A program made the position numbers and the translations under genes. The notes under the pieces are model-generated. The model saw only the letters and a list, made by a program, of their open reading frames with translations, was not told the DNA's origin and did no database searches. DNA of 64,000 nucleotides from Rossellomorea vietnamensis (GTDB lineage: Bacteria; Bacillota; Bacilli; Bacillales; Bacillaceae_B). The first letter of the stretch is position 1. Each line of letters starts with the position of its first letter. Positions 1 to 9,639 of this stretch are shown here, piece after piece. The DNA is taken from assembly GCF_008180615.1 (NCBI RefSeq), contig NZ_VTEH01000004.1:148329-212328 (forward strand), read 5' to 3'.

Positions 1-701
1 CTGAAGAAAAAGAGTATGACAAGGATCTTCCAAGCTTTGCGCTTATCGCATCTCTTATCTTCATTCCATTAGGATTAATTCTTTTGAACACGGTTTCAGG
101 CGTTCTTTTAGAAGAAGGAAATACAATTCGCGAAATCTTGACATTCCTTGGACATCCGTTTGTTGCATTGACAATTGCGACATTGATGACATTCACATTC
201 CTTGGAACAAAACGCGGATACTCTCGCCAGGAAGTAGCAGAGATTGCTACGAAAGCTCTTGAACCTGCGGGAATTATCATCCTTGTAACAGGTGCCGGTG
301 GAGTATTCAAGCAAGTCCTGATAGACTCTGGTGTAGGTGATGTTCTTGGTGAAATGATGGCTGGATCTGCGCTTCCGCCGTTAGTGTTGGCGTTCTTAAT
401 TGCGACAGTGGTTCGTGTGGCGCAAGGGTCTGCGACAGTTTCAATGGTAACAGCAGCAGGGCTTATGTCTCCGCTGATTGCGACACTTGGCATGGAAGGG
501 CCGATCCTTGGCTTGATGGTTATCGCAATTGCTGCCGGTTCGACCGTCTTCTCCCATGTTAACGATTCAGGCTTCTGGCTTGTGAACCGTTACTTCGGAT
601 TGGATGTAAAAGACACCTTGAAAACATGGACTGTGATGGAGACGCTGATCGGTTTCGTTGGATTCGGAGTGGCGATTATTCTATCATTCTTTGTAGCATA
701 A
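1..701 (+). CDS. gntP: Gluconate:H+ symporter, GntP family (5' truncated by window edge)
   Basis: The reading frame is already open at base 3, so only the C-terminal 232 or so residues are present. They are very hydrophobic, with several membrane-spanning stretches rich in Gly and Ala (for example around 'LILVTGAGGVFKQ' and 'VNDSGFWLVNRYFGL'), which are hallmarks of the GntP/DsdX permease family. The family takes up gluconate with protons across the cytoplasmic membrane. The next gene is gluconokinase, so a gluconate transport-and-phosphorylation pair is the simplest reading. A stem-loop with T-run separates the two genes, so read-through or a separate signal must set gntK level. In B. subtilis the order is gntR-gntK-gntP; here the permease comes first. 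Whether gntR lies upstream cannot be seen. Confidence 0.9.
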   Translation, partial: EEKEYDKDLPSFALIASLIFIPLGLILLNTVSGVLLEEGNTIREILTFLGHPFVALTIATLMTFTFLGTKRGYSRQEVAEIATKALEPAGIIILVTGAGGVFKQVLIDSGVGDVLGEMMAGSALPPLVLAFLIATVVRVAQGSATVSMVTAAGLMSPLIATLGMEGPILGLMVIAIAAGSTVFSHVNDSGFWLVNRYFGLDVKDTLKTWTVMETLIGFVGFGVAIILSFFVA

Positions 702-720
702 TAATATAATCAATTAGGTA

Positions 721-753
721 AAAGGAAGGGCGAGCAATCGCCTCTTCCTTTTC
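721..753 (+). terminator. Stem-loop between gntP and gntK
   Basis: AAAGGAAGGGCGA pairs with TCGCCTCTTCCTTTT around a GCAA loop. The T-run is short, so it may be a partial terminator or an mRNA-stabilising stem inside the operon. Confidence 0.65.
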
Positions 754-775
754 TGCGTACAGGAGGATTTTTAAC

Positions 776-2311
776 ATGGCAAATTATTATATTGGCGTTG
801 ATATAGGGACAACAAGTACAAAAGCAGTCGTTTTTGATGAAAAAGGGAAGGCAGTCAGCCGCTTCGGCGTCGAATATCCGCTGCATACCCCGGTTCCCGG
901 TACAGCCGAGCAGAATCCGGAAGAAATTTTTCAAGCAGTACTAACGGTCATCAAAGAAAGCATGGTAACAGGCGGTGTCAGCGGCGAGGACATCCGTTTT
1001 GTTTCCTTCAGTTCTGCGATGCACAGCTTGATCGTGGTGGATGGCGAAGGCCAGCCTTTGACGAATTCCATTACCTGGGCAGACAACCGAAGTGCCGCCT
1101 GGGCAGATAAAATTAAAAATGAAATGAACGGACACGAAGTTTATTTACGTACAGGTACGCCGATCCATCCAATGTCACCTCTTGTCAAACTGGCCTGGTT
1201 AAAAGAAGACCAGCCGGAGCTTTTGGCAGCAGGAAATAAAATGATCGGAATCAAAGAATTTGTTTTTCACCGCCTGTTCGGCGAGTATGTTGTCGATTAC
1301 TCAATCGCCTCTGCCATGGGAATGTTCCATCTGGAGAATCTCGATTGGGACAAAGAGGCACTGGAAATCGCAGGAGTTACCCCGGATCAGCTTTCCAAGC
1401 CGGTGCCGACGACACATCCGCTCTCAGGGTTGAAGGCAGAATTCGCAAAAATGATGGGGCTGCCTGAAGACGTGCCATTCATAGTCGGAGCAAGTGACGG
1501 TGTTTTATCCAATCTTGGAGTCAACGCAATTGAGCCTGGCGTTGTGGCTGTGACCATCGGAACAAGCGGAGCCATCCGTGCTGTCACCGATCGTCCGGTT
1601 ACCGATCCAAAAGGCCGGATTTTCTGTTATGCGCTGACGGAAAACCATTGGGTAATCGGAGGACCGGTTAATAATGGAGGCATGATCTTCCGCTGGCTCC
1701 GTGACGAGCTGGCGTGGGCAGAGGTTGAAGTAGCGAAACGCCTCGGCAAAGATCCGTATGAAGTACTGACGGATATTGCGGATAAAATCCCTGCTGGGTC
1801 GAACGGATTGCTGTTCCACCCGTATATGGCAGGTGAAAGGGCACCTCTTTGGAATGCCAATGCCCGCGGGTCATTCTTTGGGCTTGGTATGCATCACAAA
1901 AAAGAACATATGGTCAGGGCGGTTCTTGAAGGAATCGTCATGAATCTTTACAGTGTGCTTCTTGCGCTGGAGGAACTGATCGGGACGCCAACGAAGATCC
2001 AGGCAACTGGCGGCTTTGCCCGTTCGACTCTGTGGAGACAGATGCTTGCAGACATATTCGACGGAGAAGTCAGCGTGCCAGAAAGTTTCGAAAGCTCCTG
2101 CCTGGGTGCCGTCGTACTCGGAATGTACGGCCAGGGCGAAGTGGATTCTCTGAACGTCGTCAGTGAAATGGTCGGGTCTGTCCATTCTCACCAGCCGAAC
2201 AGAGAAGCATCCGAAATCTACCGCGAGCTCATGCCCATCTTCATCCGGATTCCAAGGCTGCTCGAAAGCGAATACGAAGCTATCAGTGAATTTCAGAGAA
2301 AACACTCATAA
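776..2311 (+). CDS. gntK: Gluconokinase, FGGY carbohydrate kinase family
   Basis: The 511-residue product phosphorylates gluconate to 6-phosphogluconate with ATP in the cytosol, feeding the pentose phosphate pathway. Residues 4-20 hold the FGGY N-terminal signature (GVDIGTTSTKAVVFDE). The second actin-like domain carries GASDGVLSNLGV and the phosphate-binding TIGTSGA, and the C-terminal part has ATGGFARSTLWRQ. Length equals that of the B. subtilis enzyme. The start has an AGGAGG box 8 bases upstream of ATG. It follows gntP directly; regulation by a GntR repressor is expected from the family but its gene is outside the window. Xylulokinase is the nearest alternative in the family; the permease neighbour favours gluconate. 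Confidence 0.92.
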   Translation: MANYYIGVDIGTTSTKAVVFDEKGKAVSRFGVEYPLHTPVPGTAEQNPEEIFQAVLTVIKESMVTGGVSGEDIRFVSFSSAMHSLIVVDGEGQPLTNSITWADNRSAAWADKIKNEMNGHEVYLRTGTPIHPMSPLVKLAWLKEDQPELLAAGNKMIGIKEFVFHRLFGEYVVDYSIASAMGMFHLENLDWDKEALEIAGVTPDQLSKPVPTTHPLSGLKAEFAKMMGLPEDVPFIVGASDGVLSNLGVNAIEPGVVAVTIGTSGAIRAVTDRPVTDPKGRIFCYALTENHWVIGGPVNNGGMIFRWLRDELAWAEVEVAKRLGKDPYEVLTDIADKIPAGSNGLLFHPYMAGERAPLWNANARGSFFGLGMHHKKEHMVRAVLEGIVMNLYSVLLALEELIGTPTKIQATGGFARSTLWRQMLADIFDGEVSVPESFESSCLGAVVLGMYGQGEVDSLNVVSEMVGSVHSHQPNREASEIYRELMPIFIRIPRLLESEYEAISEFQRKHS

Positions 2312-2315
2312 ACCA

Positions 2316-2432
2316 ACGGGGACTGTCTCTTTAGTGCGCCACCGCACTAAAAGGGACAGTCCCTTTTAGTGTTTTAGCACTTTAAAGCAGTGCAAGGGAC
2401 AGTCCCTATTCGCGCTTTAAAGCGTTGAAGCG
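2316..2432. repeat. GGGACWGTCCC palindromic intergenic element (copy 1)
   Basis: Three near-palindromic cores of the type GGGACAGTCCC lie here, joined by GTGCTTTAAAGC-like linkers. The same core-plus-linker combination recurs at seven other intergenic sites in the window. It sits directly after the gntK stop and could fold into a terminator-like hairpin. Confidence 0.75.
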
Positions 2433-2608
2433 TTTAGGTGAAAAAGTTTAAGAAATTTCGTAAAGCTTATGTAAATTCTGTGAAAGTTGTCGAAATAATT
2501 AGTAAGACAATTCGTTTAGTGTCCTTCTCTATTTTCTGGAGGGCTCTATTTAGCACTAATACTAGTTCTATTATCACAGTCTTAATTACATAAGTGAGGG
2601 GTCGGGAG

Positions 2609-4402
2609 ATGAAGAAACTGGGGAGCAAGTTCAAACGAAAACCTAAGAGCGGGGAAGAAAAACCGAAGAAAGCGATAAAGGCAGGGGGCTTATTCACTGG
2701 TCTGAGCGTTTGGAAAAACATGAAAATCGGCCAGAAGTACATCATGGCCTTGAACGTCACAATCGTTCTCTTTTTGATTTCATCTGTCATTATATTTATG
2801 CAATTCAACAAAATCCAGGATAATATCGAAAAGGTCGATGTCAGCAACGTCCGTTCCGTGCAGCTGACAGAAATGGGAAGCATCTTCAGGGATAAGGCAT
2901 TGCTGCTGCAGCGCTACGCCAATGAGAAAAACCCGCAGATCGTGGAGGATTTCAACAGTCAGGCTGAAAAGTTCAGTACCTTTGAAAAAGAGTTATCTTC
3001 CCAAATGAAAACGAAAAAGGAACAACAGTTGTTCAGCTTCATATCTGAAAGCGACAAGGAGCTTAATACCCTGTTTCGCGATGAGGTAGTACCAAGTGTC
3101 GACATGAATTCAACCGTTCTTTTAGAAACTACCCTGAAAAAAGCAGGAATCATCGCGCCTAACACAGTCTTGAAACTTGATGAACTCAGGGCCATCGTAA
3201 TGGCTAACAAGGATGCAGCGCTGGATGAAGCATATGACGGAATCAGTGGAAGCAAAATCATCATGATTGCCGCAATTATTGTATCAGCCGTTCTGGGCAT
3301 CGCAATTCTTTTAATCATCAACCGCATGATTTCCAGCAGCCTAAACCGAGTTGTTAAAACAGCCAATTTAATTTCTGAAGGAAAACTAAACGCGGACGAA
3401 CTGACCTACTTAGGAAAAGATGAAGTCGGCCAGCTGAGCTTGGCGATCAATAACATGAAAAACAACCTGGCGTCCATGGTCAGGGATATGCGAAAAGTAT
3501 CCGAAACCGTTACAGAGCAAAGTGCGACCCTCTCTCAATCTTCACTTGAAGTGAGAGAAGGAAGCTCACAGATCGCTGTCACGATGCAGGATCTTTCGGC
3601 AGGATCGGACCAGCAGGCAAACTCAGCTTCAGAACTCAATGAAATGATGATGAGTTTTACAAAAGCCGTGGAAGAATCCAACCGCTTCGGACAGGAAGTC
3701 AGCGAATCATCCAAAGTGGTTCTGTCAAAAGCAGAAGAAGGCTCCTTGCTGATGTCGCAGTCAGTAGAGCAAATGAAGAAAATCTACACAGTCGTTGAAA
3801 ATTCTGTTGAAAAAGTAGAAACGCTTAAAACCCGTTCTAATGAGATTTCCAGCCTGGTCAATGTCATCCAGGGCATCGCAGACCAAACAAATCTGCTTGC
3901 ACTTAACGCAGCGATTGAAGCAGCGCGTGCTGGAGAAAGCGGAAAAGGTTTCGCGGTTGTAGCGGAGGAAGTCAGGAAGCTCGCCGTCCAAGTGTCGCAG
4001 TCTCTTGAAGGAATCTCCAAAGTGGTTCACGGAATTCAAAGTGAATCCAATACCATTGCCGCTTCACTGAATGACGGCTACACAGAAGTGCGAAGCGGAA
4101 CGGAAAGCATTGAAAGAACGAAGGACAGCCTGACAGCCCTTGGCGATCAGATTTCATCCATGGTGAACAACATTGACAGGATTTCTCACAACCTGGTTGA
4201 AATCAACAGCAAAGGCTCAGAGATGAATGAATCTATCGAAAACATTGCATCGATCTCTGAAGAGTCCGCTGCAGGGGTTGAAGAAACTTCAGCAACCGTG
4301 CAGCAGTCGACGAGTGTCATGGAAGAGGTTGCGCGCAACGCAGAAAGCCTCAATGACCTCGCAGATAAGCTGGATGTGCTGATCCGTAAGTTTGAGGTTT
4401 GA
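2609..4402 (+). CDS. Methyl-accepting chemotaxis protein (membrane chemoreceptor 1)
   Basis: A 597-residue chemoreceptor. After a Lys-rich cytoplasmic leader of about 43 residues comes TM1 (about 44-66), an extracellular helical sensor region of about 145 residues, TM2 (about 211-236), a HAMP domain, and the cytoplasmic signalling hairpin. The hairpin tip carries the near-invariant [19 protein letters not shown] followed by [14 protein letters not shown]. It should control CheA through CheW. I chose ATG 2609 because GAGGGG lies 7 bases upstream; a GTG at 2594 has no ribosome binding site. The long basic leader before TM1 is unusual. Its paralogue at 6749 has the same architecture without it. 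The ligand cannot be predicted. A TGTCGAA box (2488-2494) lies 115 bases upstream. Confidence 0.92.
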   Translation: MKKLGSKFKRKPKSGEEKPKKAIKAGGLFTGLSVWKNMKIGQKYIMALNVTIVLFLISSVIIFMQFNKIQDNIEKVDVSNVRSVQLTEMGSIFRDKALLLQRYANEKNPQIVEDFNSQAEKFSTFEKELSSQMKTKKEQQLFSFISESDKELNTLFRDEVVPSVDMNSTVLLETTLKKAGIIAPNTVLKLDELRAIVMANKDAALDEAYDGISGSKIIMIAAIIVSAVLGIAILLIINRMISSSLNRVVKTANLISEGKLNADELTYLGKDEVGQLSLAINNMKNNLASMVRDMRKVSETVTEQSATLSQSSLEVREGSSQIAVTMQDLSAGSDQQANSASELNEMMMSFTKAVEESNRFGQEVSESSKVVLSKAEEGSLLMSQSVEQMKKIYTVVENSVEKVETLKTRSNEISSLVNVIQGIADQTNLLALNAAIEAARAGESGKGFAVVAEEVRKLAVQVSQSLEGISKVVHGIQSESNTIAASLNDGYTEVRSGTESIERTKDSLTALGDQISSMVNNIDRISHNLVEINSKGSEMNESIENIASISEESAAGVEETSATVQQSTSVMEEVARNAESLNDLADKLDVLIRKFEV

Positions 4403-4414
4403 TAGTTCTATAGG

Positions 4415-4450
4415 AAAATCCGGTGGGGGAAACCTTGCCGGGTTTTTTAT
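4415..4450 (+). terminator. Terminator after chemoreceptor 1
   Basis: AAATCCGG pairs with CCGGGTTT, followed by a run of T, immediately after the stop codon. Confidence 0.7.
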
Positions 4451-4464
4451 TTATGCTCTTTCTT

Positions 4465-4504
4465 GGTGACAGTCACCACCCGGTTTTTGTTGGTTTTTGT
4501 CGAA
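4465..4504. repeat. GGTGACAGTCACC palindrome with TGTCGAA box
   Basis: A perfect 13-bp palindrome GGTGACAGTCACC is followed 20 bases later by TGTCGAA, the core of a Spo0A (0A) box. The same pairing of palindrome, CCCGG and TGTCGAA recurs twice at 30011-30124. Confidence 0.6.
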
Positions 4505-4673
4505 GGAAAAGGAAGAGGAATAGGAATCTTACTCAAGAGTAAAAATGGCAGTCATTTACTTCTGAATATTGTATGATGAGAAGAGTTTATTTCTTAATAG
4601 AAGAGTCATAGTTAAGTTATTGCTTTGAAAAGTGAAAATTTTAATCGGAACTTAGTATAGTGCTCTCTATACA

Positions 4674-5545
4674 TAAGTTGTGGATACATGAGTGGGCGTA
4701 TTGCGAGAGAGATAGGTATTCAGAGGCGAGTTGTGGGTACATGAGTTGAAGTTTTGCGAGGGATATATGTACCCAGAGGCGAGTTGTGGATACATGAGTT
4801 GAAGTTTTGCGAGGGATATATGTACCCAGAGGCGAGTTGTGGATACATGAGTTGAAGTTTTACGAGGAAGATATGTATCCAGAGGCGCGCTGTGGATACA
4901 TGAGTGGAGGTTTTGCAAGGGAGATATGTATCCAGAGGAGAGATGTGGGTACATGAGTTGTAGTTTTGCGATGAAGATATGTATCCAGAAGCGGGTTGTG
5001 GGTACATGAGTTGTAATTTTACGATGAAGATATGTATCCAGAAGCGAGCTGTGGATACATGAGTCGGAGATTTGCGAGGGAGATATGTATCCAGAGGCTC
5101 GATGTGGATACATGAGTTGGGCATTTGCGAGGAAGATATGTATCCAGAGGCGGGATGTGGATACATGAGTTGTAGTTTTACGATGAAGATATGTACCCAG
5201 AAGCGGGATGTGGGTACATGAGTTGTAGATTTGCGAGGGAGATATGTATCCAGAAGCGGGAAGTGGATACATGAGTTGTAGATTTGCGAGGGAGATATGT
5301 ATTCAGAAGCGGGAAGTGGATACATGAGTTGTAGTTTTATGATGAAGATATGTACCCAGAAGCGGGATGTGGGTACATGAGTTGTAGATTTGCGAGGGAG
5401 ATATGTATCCAGAAGCGAGAAGTGGATACATGAGTTGTAGATACATGAGTTGAAGTTTTGAAAGGAAGATATGTATCTCAGAAGCGAGCTGCAAGTACAT
5501 AAAATAGAGCTTGGAGAGAAATACATGTATCAAGGAGTAGGTTAT
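4674..5545. repeat. Tandem array of about sixteen 53-bp units containing TGGATACAT/ATGTATCCA
   Basis: About 16 head-to-tail units with a period of 53 bp fill this gap. Each unit has the conserved blocks TGGRTACATGAGT and GATATGTAYCCAGA, so the ends of each unit are inverted repeats (TGGATACAT against ATGTATCCA) about 26 bases apart. The segment between them varies (for instance GTAGTTTTGCGATGAA or GAAGTTTTGCGAGGGA). The period is not a multiple of three, and open frames on the minus strand are a by-product of the repetition. The last one or two units are degenerate. A second array of the same family lies at 59747-60118. Confidence 0.9.
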
Positions 5546-5605
5546 GGGTGCAAGAGTTAGACTTTTAATTTGATAGAAGATCATAGATAGAAAGAAGGAA
5601 TACAC

Positions 5606-6511
5606 ATGGCAAGACTGTACGCGGCCCTCATCACCCTCAGCTTAATTTGGGGCCTTTCATTTGTGTTTATCAAAGTTATCGTCGACCCGGCCGGTGTCTG
5701 GGGAACGACCTTCCTGCGGTGCCTGGCGGGTCTTTTGATACTGCTGCCGCTTTTTATAAGAAACCGGAGAAAAAAGCAAAGGGGTCCGCTGCCGATTGGC
5801 AAGCTGTTCATCGTCGGGCTCATCAACGCAGGTCTTCCGTGGTCACTGATTGCCTGGAGCGAAACCCAGATCAACAGCAACACGGCATCTATCCTGAATG
5901 CGACGACTCCATTATGGACAGCGCTCATCGGGTTCGCTCTCTTTTCAGTTGTTCTAACCGGTTTCCAATGGATGGGGATCGTGGTCGGATTTCTTGGCAT
6001 CCTGGTGCTGATGGATTTCCAGGTTGCCGGGTTGTTCTCCTCTAATTTTATAGGGATTGGTACGATGCTCCTCGCGACGGTCTGCTATGGCTTTGCCGGA
6101 CAGTACACCAGACGGGCGTTACAAGGAGTGAGTATGGTCGCCATTTCCACTTTTCAGCTGCTTGTCGGAATGGCAACCGGACTAGTCGGAATGATGTTCA
6201 CGAGAGGAATCGAATGGAACGCACTTCTCGATATGGAAATTCTCTTGTCCATCATCGGGTTGGGCTGTTTCGGGTCAGGAGTGGCGGCCCTTCTCTTTTT
6301 CTATGTGCTGACAAAAGGAAGCCCGGAATTTGCTTCAACGGTCACCTATTTGATTCCAGCCTCGGCTATGGTATGGGGATTCGTCCTGCTGGGAGAACCC
6401 ATCACCTCGAACCTCATCCTTGGGTTGATCATTATTTTTGCAGGCGTCTTCCTGTCATCACGAAAAGGGAAGAGGCGGGATAAAGCAGGGAAAACCGCTG
6501 TACAGCAATAG
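5606..6511 (+). CDS. EamA/DMT-family permease (drug/metabolite exporter)
   Basis: A 301-residue integral membrane protein made of two EamA repeats, giving about ten transmembrane helices. It opens with LYAALITLSLIWGLSFVFIK, typical of the first EamA helix, and the second half repeats the pattern, ending in a basic tail. The start has AGAAGGAAT about 9 bases before the ATG. Family members export amino acids, metabolites or drugs; the substrate cannot be read from sequence. It stands alone between the tandem repeat array and a GGGACWGTCCC element. Confidence 0.88.
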   Translation: MARLYAALITLSLIWGLSFVFIKVIVDPAGVWGTTFLRCLAGLLILLPLFIRNRRKKQRGPLPIGKLFIVGLINAGLPWSLIAWSETQINSNTASILNATTPLWTALIGFALFSVVLTGFQWMGIVVGFLGILVLMDFQVAGLFSSNFIGIGTMLLATVCYGFAGQYTRRALQGVSMVAISTFQLLVGMATGLVGMMFTRGIEWNALLDMEILLSIIGLGCFGSGVAALLFFYVLTKGSPEFASTVTYLIPASAMVWGFVLLGEPITSNLILGLIIIFAGVFLSSRKGKRRDKAGKTAVQQ

Positions 6512-6553
6512 TTTCAACCTCTTAATCAAACGTTTGATTAAGAGATTATTCAT

Positions 6554-6622
6554 AAAAGGGACAGTCCCCTATCGCGCTTTAACGCGCAAAAGGGGACTGT
6601 CCCTTTCACTGCTTTAAAGCAA
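6554..6622. repeat. GGGACWGTCCC palindromic intergenic element (copy 2)
   Basis: AAAAGGGACAGTCCCC and GGGGACTGTCCCTTT form a long inverted repeat with CGCGCTTTAACGCGC in the loop. It can act as a strong hairpin in either strand. It is nearly identical to the copy at 8478. Confidence 0.85.
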
Positions 6623-6748
6623 TAAACCACTCCTGTGTAAAAATAGTGTTAAGGTTCAGTTCTCTTTCTGTTAATGAGCTCGAAAACCTTTAAAGGTTTT
6701 ATATAATTAAATAGTCCTATAAAAATAGCAGAAATTACAGGAGGAGAA

Positions 6749-8452
6749 ATGAAGAAATTTTGGCGAAACACAAAAATCGGTGATAAATACATCATTACTG
6801 TGTCCATTACGACTGCATTATTTTTAGCTTCAGCCATCATTATCTTTTTACAATTCAACGCTATGGAAAAAAATATTAAGCATATGGATGAGAAAAGCAG
6901 CCGGGCAGCGGCCATGACGGAAATGGGAAGTCTTTACCGTTCTAAGACCATCCGTTTCCTGGATTATGCCAGAGATCCGGAACCCAGCCTAATAGAAGAG
7001 TATGAAGCGCGTGAAAAAGAATTTAACCAACTTGAACAGCAGGTTACAGGGGAAATGAAGAGTACTAAGGAGAAAAAGCTGTTTCAGGAAGTGATCAAGA
7101 ATGATAAGGAATTGAATGCCCTTTTTTATGAGGAGCTCATTCCCGCAGTGAATTCGGAAAAGACAATTGCCATTAATGCTGTGCTGAAGAAAATAGATAT
7201 TCAAAGGCAATATGCCCTCGAGAAACTGCAGCTTTTAAAAGATACCGCTGAAGAGAGTAAAGAAGAAGCCATTTCCATGACTTTTGCAAACATAGGAAGC
7301 AGCAAAACCATTCTGTTTCTTTCTGTAGCTGTATCCATTTTTACAGGTATAACACTAACAATTCTGATCAATCGTTTGGTTTCCAGGAGCTTAAAAAAAG
7401 TAGTGGAAGCATCCAATCGAATTGCAGAAGGAAACCTTCAAGCTGAGGATCTTACCTATCAAGGAAGGGATGAGATTGGGCAGCTGAGCATCTCAGTCAA
7501 TTCTATGAAAAACAGCCTGCGGTCAATGGCGGCTGATATCCTGAGAGTGTCCCACACAGTTACTAATAGAAGCAATGAATTATCTCATTTTTCCTCCGAA
7601 GTAAAGGAAGGCAGCAAACAGGTGGCAGCCACTATGAATGAGCTTTCCGGCGGTATGGATGGCCAGGTGCTGTCAACCAATGATCTTGGAGAAAGAATGC
7701 TGATGCTCTCTCAAGCCATCGGGGAAACAAATGAATTAGGGAAAAAGGTCAGCAGTGACTCGGATAGAGTGGCAGAACAATCAACTCAAGGCTATGAACT
7801 TATGGCTGAATCTGTTCAGCAAATGAAGACCATCTACCGGGGAGTCCGATCCTCTGTAAAAAAAATAGATTCTCTTAATGTTAAAACAGAACAAATCTCC
7901 CATTTCGTCAAAGTCATTCAAGGCATATCGGAGCAAACAAATCTTCTTGCACTGAATGCAGCCATCGAAGCAGCGAGAGCAGGAGAAAGCGGAAGAGGGT
8001 TCGCTGTTGTGGCGGCAGAAGTGAGAAGGCTTGCTGAAGAAGTTTCTCACTCTTTGGTAGAAATCACTCATATTGTCGATGGAATTCAACAAGAAACGAA
8101 AGAGATTGGGGCATCTCTTCATCAGGATTATCAACAGGTGAGAAATGGAACGAAGACAGTTGAAAAAACACAGGAAAACTTCGCTGATCTTGGGGAATCC
8201 ATCACAGCCATGGATGATAATATCAGGGTCATAACCAAAAACCTTATGACTGTCACAGAACAAAATCTTCAAATGAAAGAAGCGATAGAATATATATCCT
8301 CCATTTCTGAAGAATCTGCGGCAGGAATTGAAGAAACAGCTGCAACAGTACAACAATCTTCTATCGTCATGGAAGAGGTAAGCGGAAACGCAAAAGAATT
8401 ATTCAAGCTTGCCAAAGAACTCGAGGATAGAGTGCAAAGGTTTAAAATTTAA
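6749..8452 (+). CDS. Methyl-accepting chemotaxis protein (membrane chemoreceptor 2)
   Basis: A 567-residue chemoreceptor paralogous to the one at 2609: TM1 about 12-34, extracellular four-helix-type sensor, TM2 about 187-210, HAMP, then the MCP signalling domain with [20 protein letters not shown] and [24 protein letters not shown] lies 6 bases before ATG. The sensor halves of the two receptors share segments ([10 protein letters not shown] here, LTEMGSIFR there), which suggests duplication with later divergence, now separated by the EamA gene and the tandem array. No sigma-D promoter is obvious. Confidence 0.92.
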   Translation: MKKFWRNTKIGDKYIITVSITTALFLASAIIIFLQFNAMEKNIKHMDEKSSRAAAMTEMGSLYRSKTIRFLDYARDPEPSLIEEYEAREKEFNQLEQQVTGEMKSTKEKKLFQEVIKNDKELNALFYEELIPAVNSEKTIAINAVLKKIDIQRQYALEKLQLLKDTAEESKEEAISMTFANIGSSKTILFLSVAVSIFTGITLTILINRLVSRSLKKVVEASNRIAEGNLQAEDLTYQGRDEIGQLSISVNSMKNSLRSMAADILRVSHTVTNRSNELSHFSSEVKEGSKQVAATMNELSGGMDGQVLSTNDLGERMLMLSQAIGETNELGKKVSSDSDRVAEQSTQGYELMAESVQQMKTIYRGVRSSVKKIDSLNVKTEQISHFVKVIQGISEQTNLLALNAAIEAARAGESGRGFAVVAAEVRRLAEEVSHSLVEITHIVDGIQQETKEIGASLHQDYQQVRNGTKTVEKTQENFADLGESITAMDDNIRVITKNLMTVTEQNLQMKEAIEYISSISEESAAGIEETAATVQQSSIVMEEVSGNAKELFKLAKELEDRVQRFKI

Positions 8453-8477
8453 TATGCTCTTCATAGTGCGGCCGTAC

Positions 8478-8540
8478 TAAAAGGGACAGTCCCCTATCAC
8501 GCTTTAACGCGCAAAAGGGGACTGTCCCTTTTACTGCTTT
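8478..8540. repeat. GGGACWGTCCC palindromic intergenic element (copy 3)
   Basis: Almost the same long inverted repeat as copy 2, placed just after chemoreceptor 2, again with a CGCTTTAACGCG loop. Confidence 0.85.
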
Positions 8541-8676
8541 AGAGAGGTAAAGAGGTTTTTTCTCAGATAGTAATGCAATCCATTCCTTTTTCATATAAAA
8601 TGAGTTCTATACATAGATTGAAGGAAGACAAGTTATCGGCCCGTCCGATAAAATAAAAGTTAAGGCAGGTAATTTA

Positions 8677-9522
8677 ATGAAAACTGCAATTGTTACGGAT
8701 AGTACCGCCTACATCCCCAAAGAATTGCGTGACCGATATAATATTAAAATGATTCCGCTGAGCGTGATTCTCGGCGGCGAAACGTACCGCGAGGAAATTG
8801 ATATTTCTGCAAGCGATTTTTACCAGGAAGTCAAGAATGAAGAGAAGCTTCCGACCACTTCACAGCCTTCACTTGGAAGCTTCGTCGAACTGTATGAAGA
8901 CCTGGCAAAAGACTATGATGCTGTCATTTCCATTCATCTTTCAAGCGGCATCAGCGGAACCTATCAAGGTGCCATCCAGGCAGGCGATATGGTCGAAGGG
9001 ATCAAAGTGTTCCCTTTCGATTCAGAAATCAGCTGCATGATCCAGGGGTTTTACCCGATTTATGCCTCCCAGCTCGCAGCCGAGGGAATGGATCCTGAAA
9101 AAATCATTGAAAAACTGCATGAAATGAAAACTACCGTTCACGCCTATTTCATGGTCGACGACTTGGCGCATCTGCAGCGCGGAGGACGGTTATCTGCAGC
9201 GCAGGCCATCATCGGCAGCCTGCTGCAAGTCAAGCCGCTGCTTCATTTTCAGGATAAAGTCATTGTTCCATTCGAGAAAATCCGGACACGCAAAAAAGCG
9301 ATGAAGAGAATCGTCGAAATGCTAGGAAGAGAAGTTGAAAAAGGCTATCCTATGCAGGCCGTCATCATCCATGCCAACCGTGAAGAGGAAGCGCACCAAT
9401 GGAAGGACGAGCTGCAGCAGCAATACCCTGACGTTGAGTTTTCTGTCAGCTACTTCGGCCCCGTCATTGGAACCCATCTTGGCGAAGGTTCGATGGGAAT
9501 GGGCTGGTCGAGAAGAATGTAA
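8677..9522 (+). CDS. degV: DegV family fatty-acid-binding protein
   Basis: A 281-residue cytosolic protein of the DegV/FakB fold, which binds a fatty acid and presents it to the kinase FakA. The N-terminus AIVTDSTAYIPKEL and the lipid-pocket segment LSSGISGTYQGA are characteristic, and length fits the family. In B. subtilis degV (yviA) lies immediately before comFA, as here after two inserted minus-strand genes, so synteny supports the name. A clear rho-independent terminator follows the stop. Confidence 0.9.
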   Translation: MKTAIVTDSTAYIPKELRDRYNIKMIPLSVILGGETYREEIDISASDFYQEVKNEEKLPTTSQPSLGSFVELYEDLAKDYDAVISIHLSSGISGTYQGAIQAGDMVEGIKVFPFDSEISCMIQGFYPIYASQLAAEGMDPEKIIEKLHEMKTTVHAYFMVDDLAHLQRGGRLSAAQAIIGSLLQVKPLLHFQDKVIVPFEKIRTRKKAMKRIVEMLGREVEKGYPMQAVIIHANREEEAHQWKDELQQQYPDVEFSVSYFGPVIGTHLGEGSMGMGWSRRM

Positions 9523-9569
9523 CGAATCCAATAATGAAGCATTGTTATTTGTTAAGTAAGGACTACAGA

Positions 9570-9597
9570 AAAACGCAGAGTCGCCTCTGCGTTTTTA
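9570..9597 (+). terminator. Terminator after degV
   Basis: AAAACGCAGAG pairs with CTCTGCGTTTTT, a textbook rho-independent terminator. Confidence 0.9.
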
Positions 9598-9639
9598 ATT
9601 ATGTAATCATCTGTTCTTTCTACTGTTCTAAACTGTTTA

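Noticed and set aside
1505..2305. Minus-strand open frames across gntK
   Set aside because: Shadows of gntK with no start signal.
2472..2496. Sigma-D promoter before chemoreceptor 1 (TAAA ... GTCGAAAT)
   Set aside because: The spacer is only 13 bases and the -10 lacks CGATA; more likely a TGTCGAA box.
4674..5545. CRISPR array
   Set aside because: Units are contiguous 53-bp repeats whose 'spacers' are similar to each other, and no cas gene is present.
4667..5605. Minus-strand open frames of 201 and 268 residues (repeated MYPxxASGYI pattern)
   Set aside because: They are read-throughs of the 53-bp tandem array in several frames at once; there is no ribosome binding site and the period is not a multiple of three.
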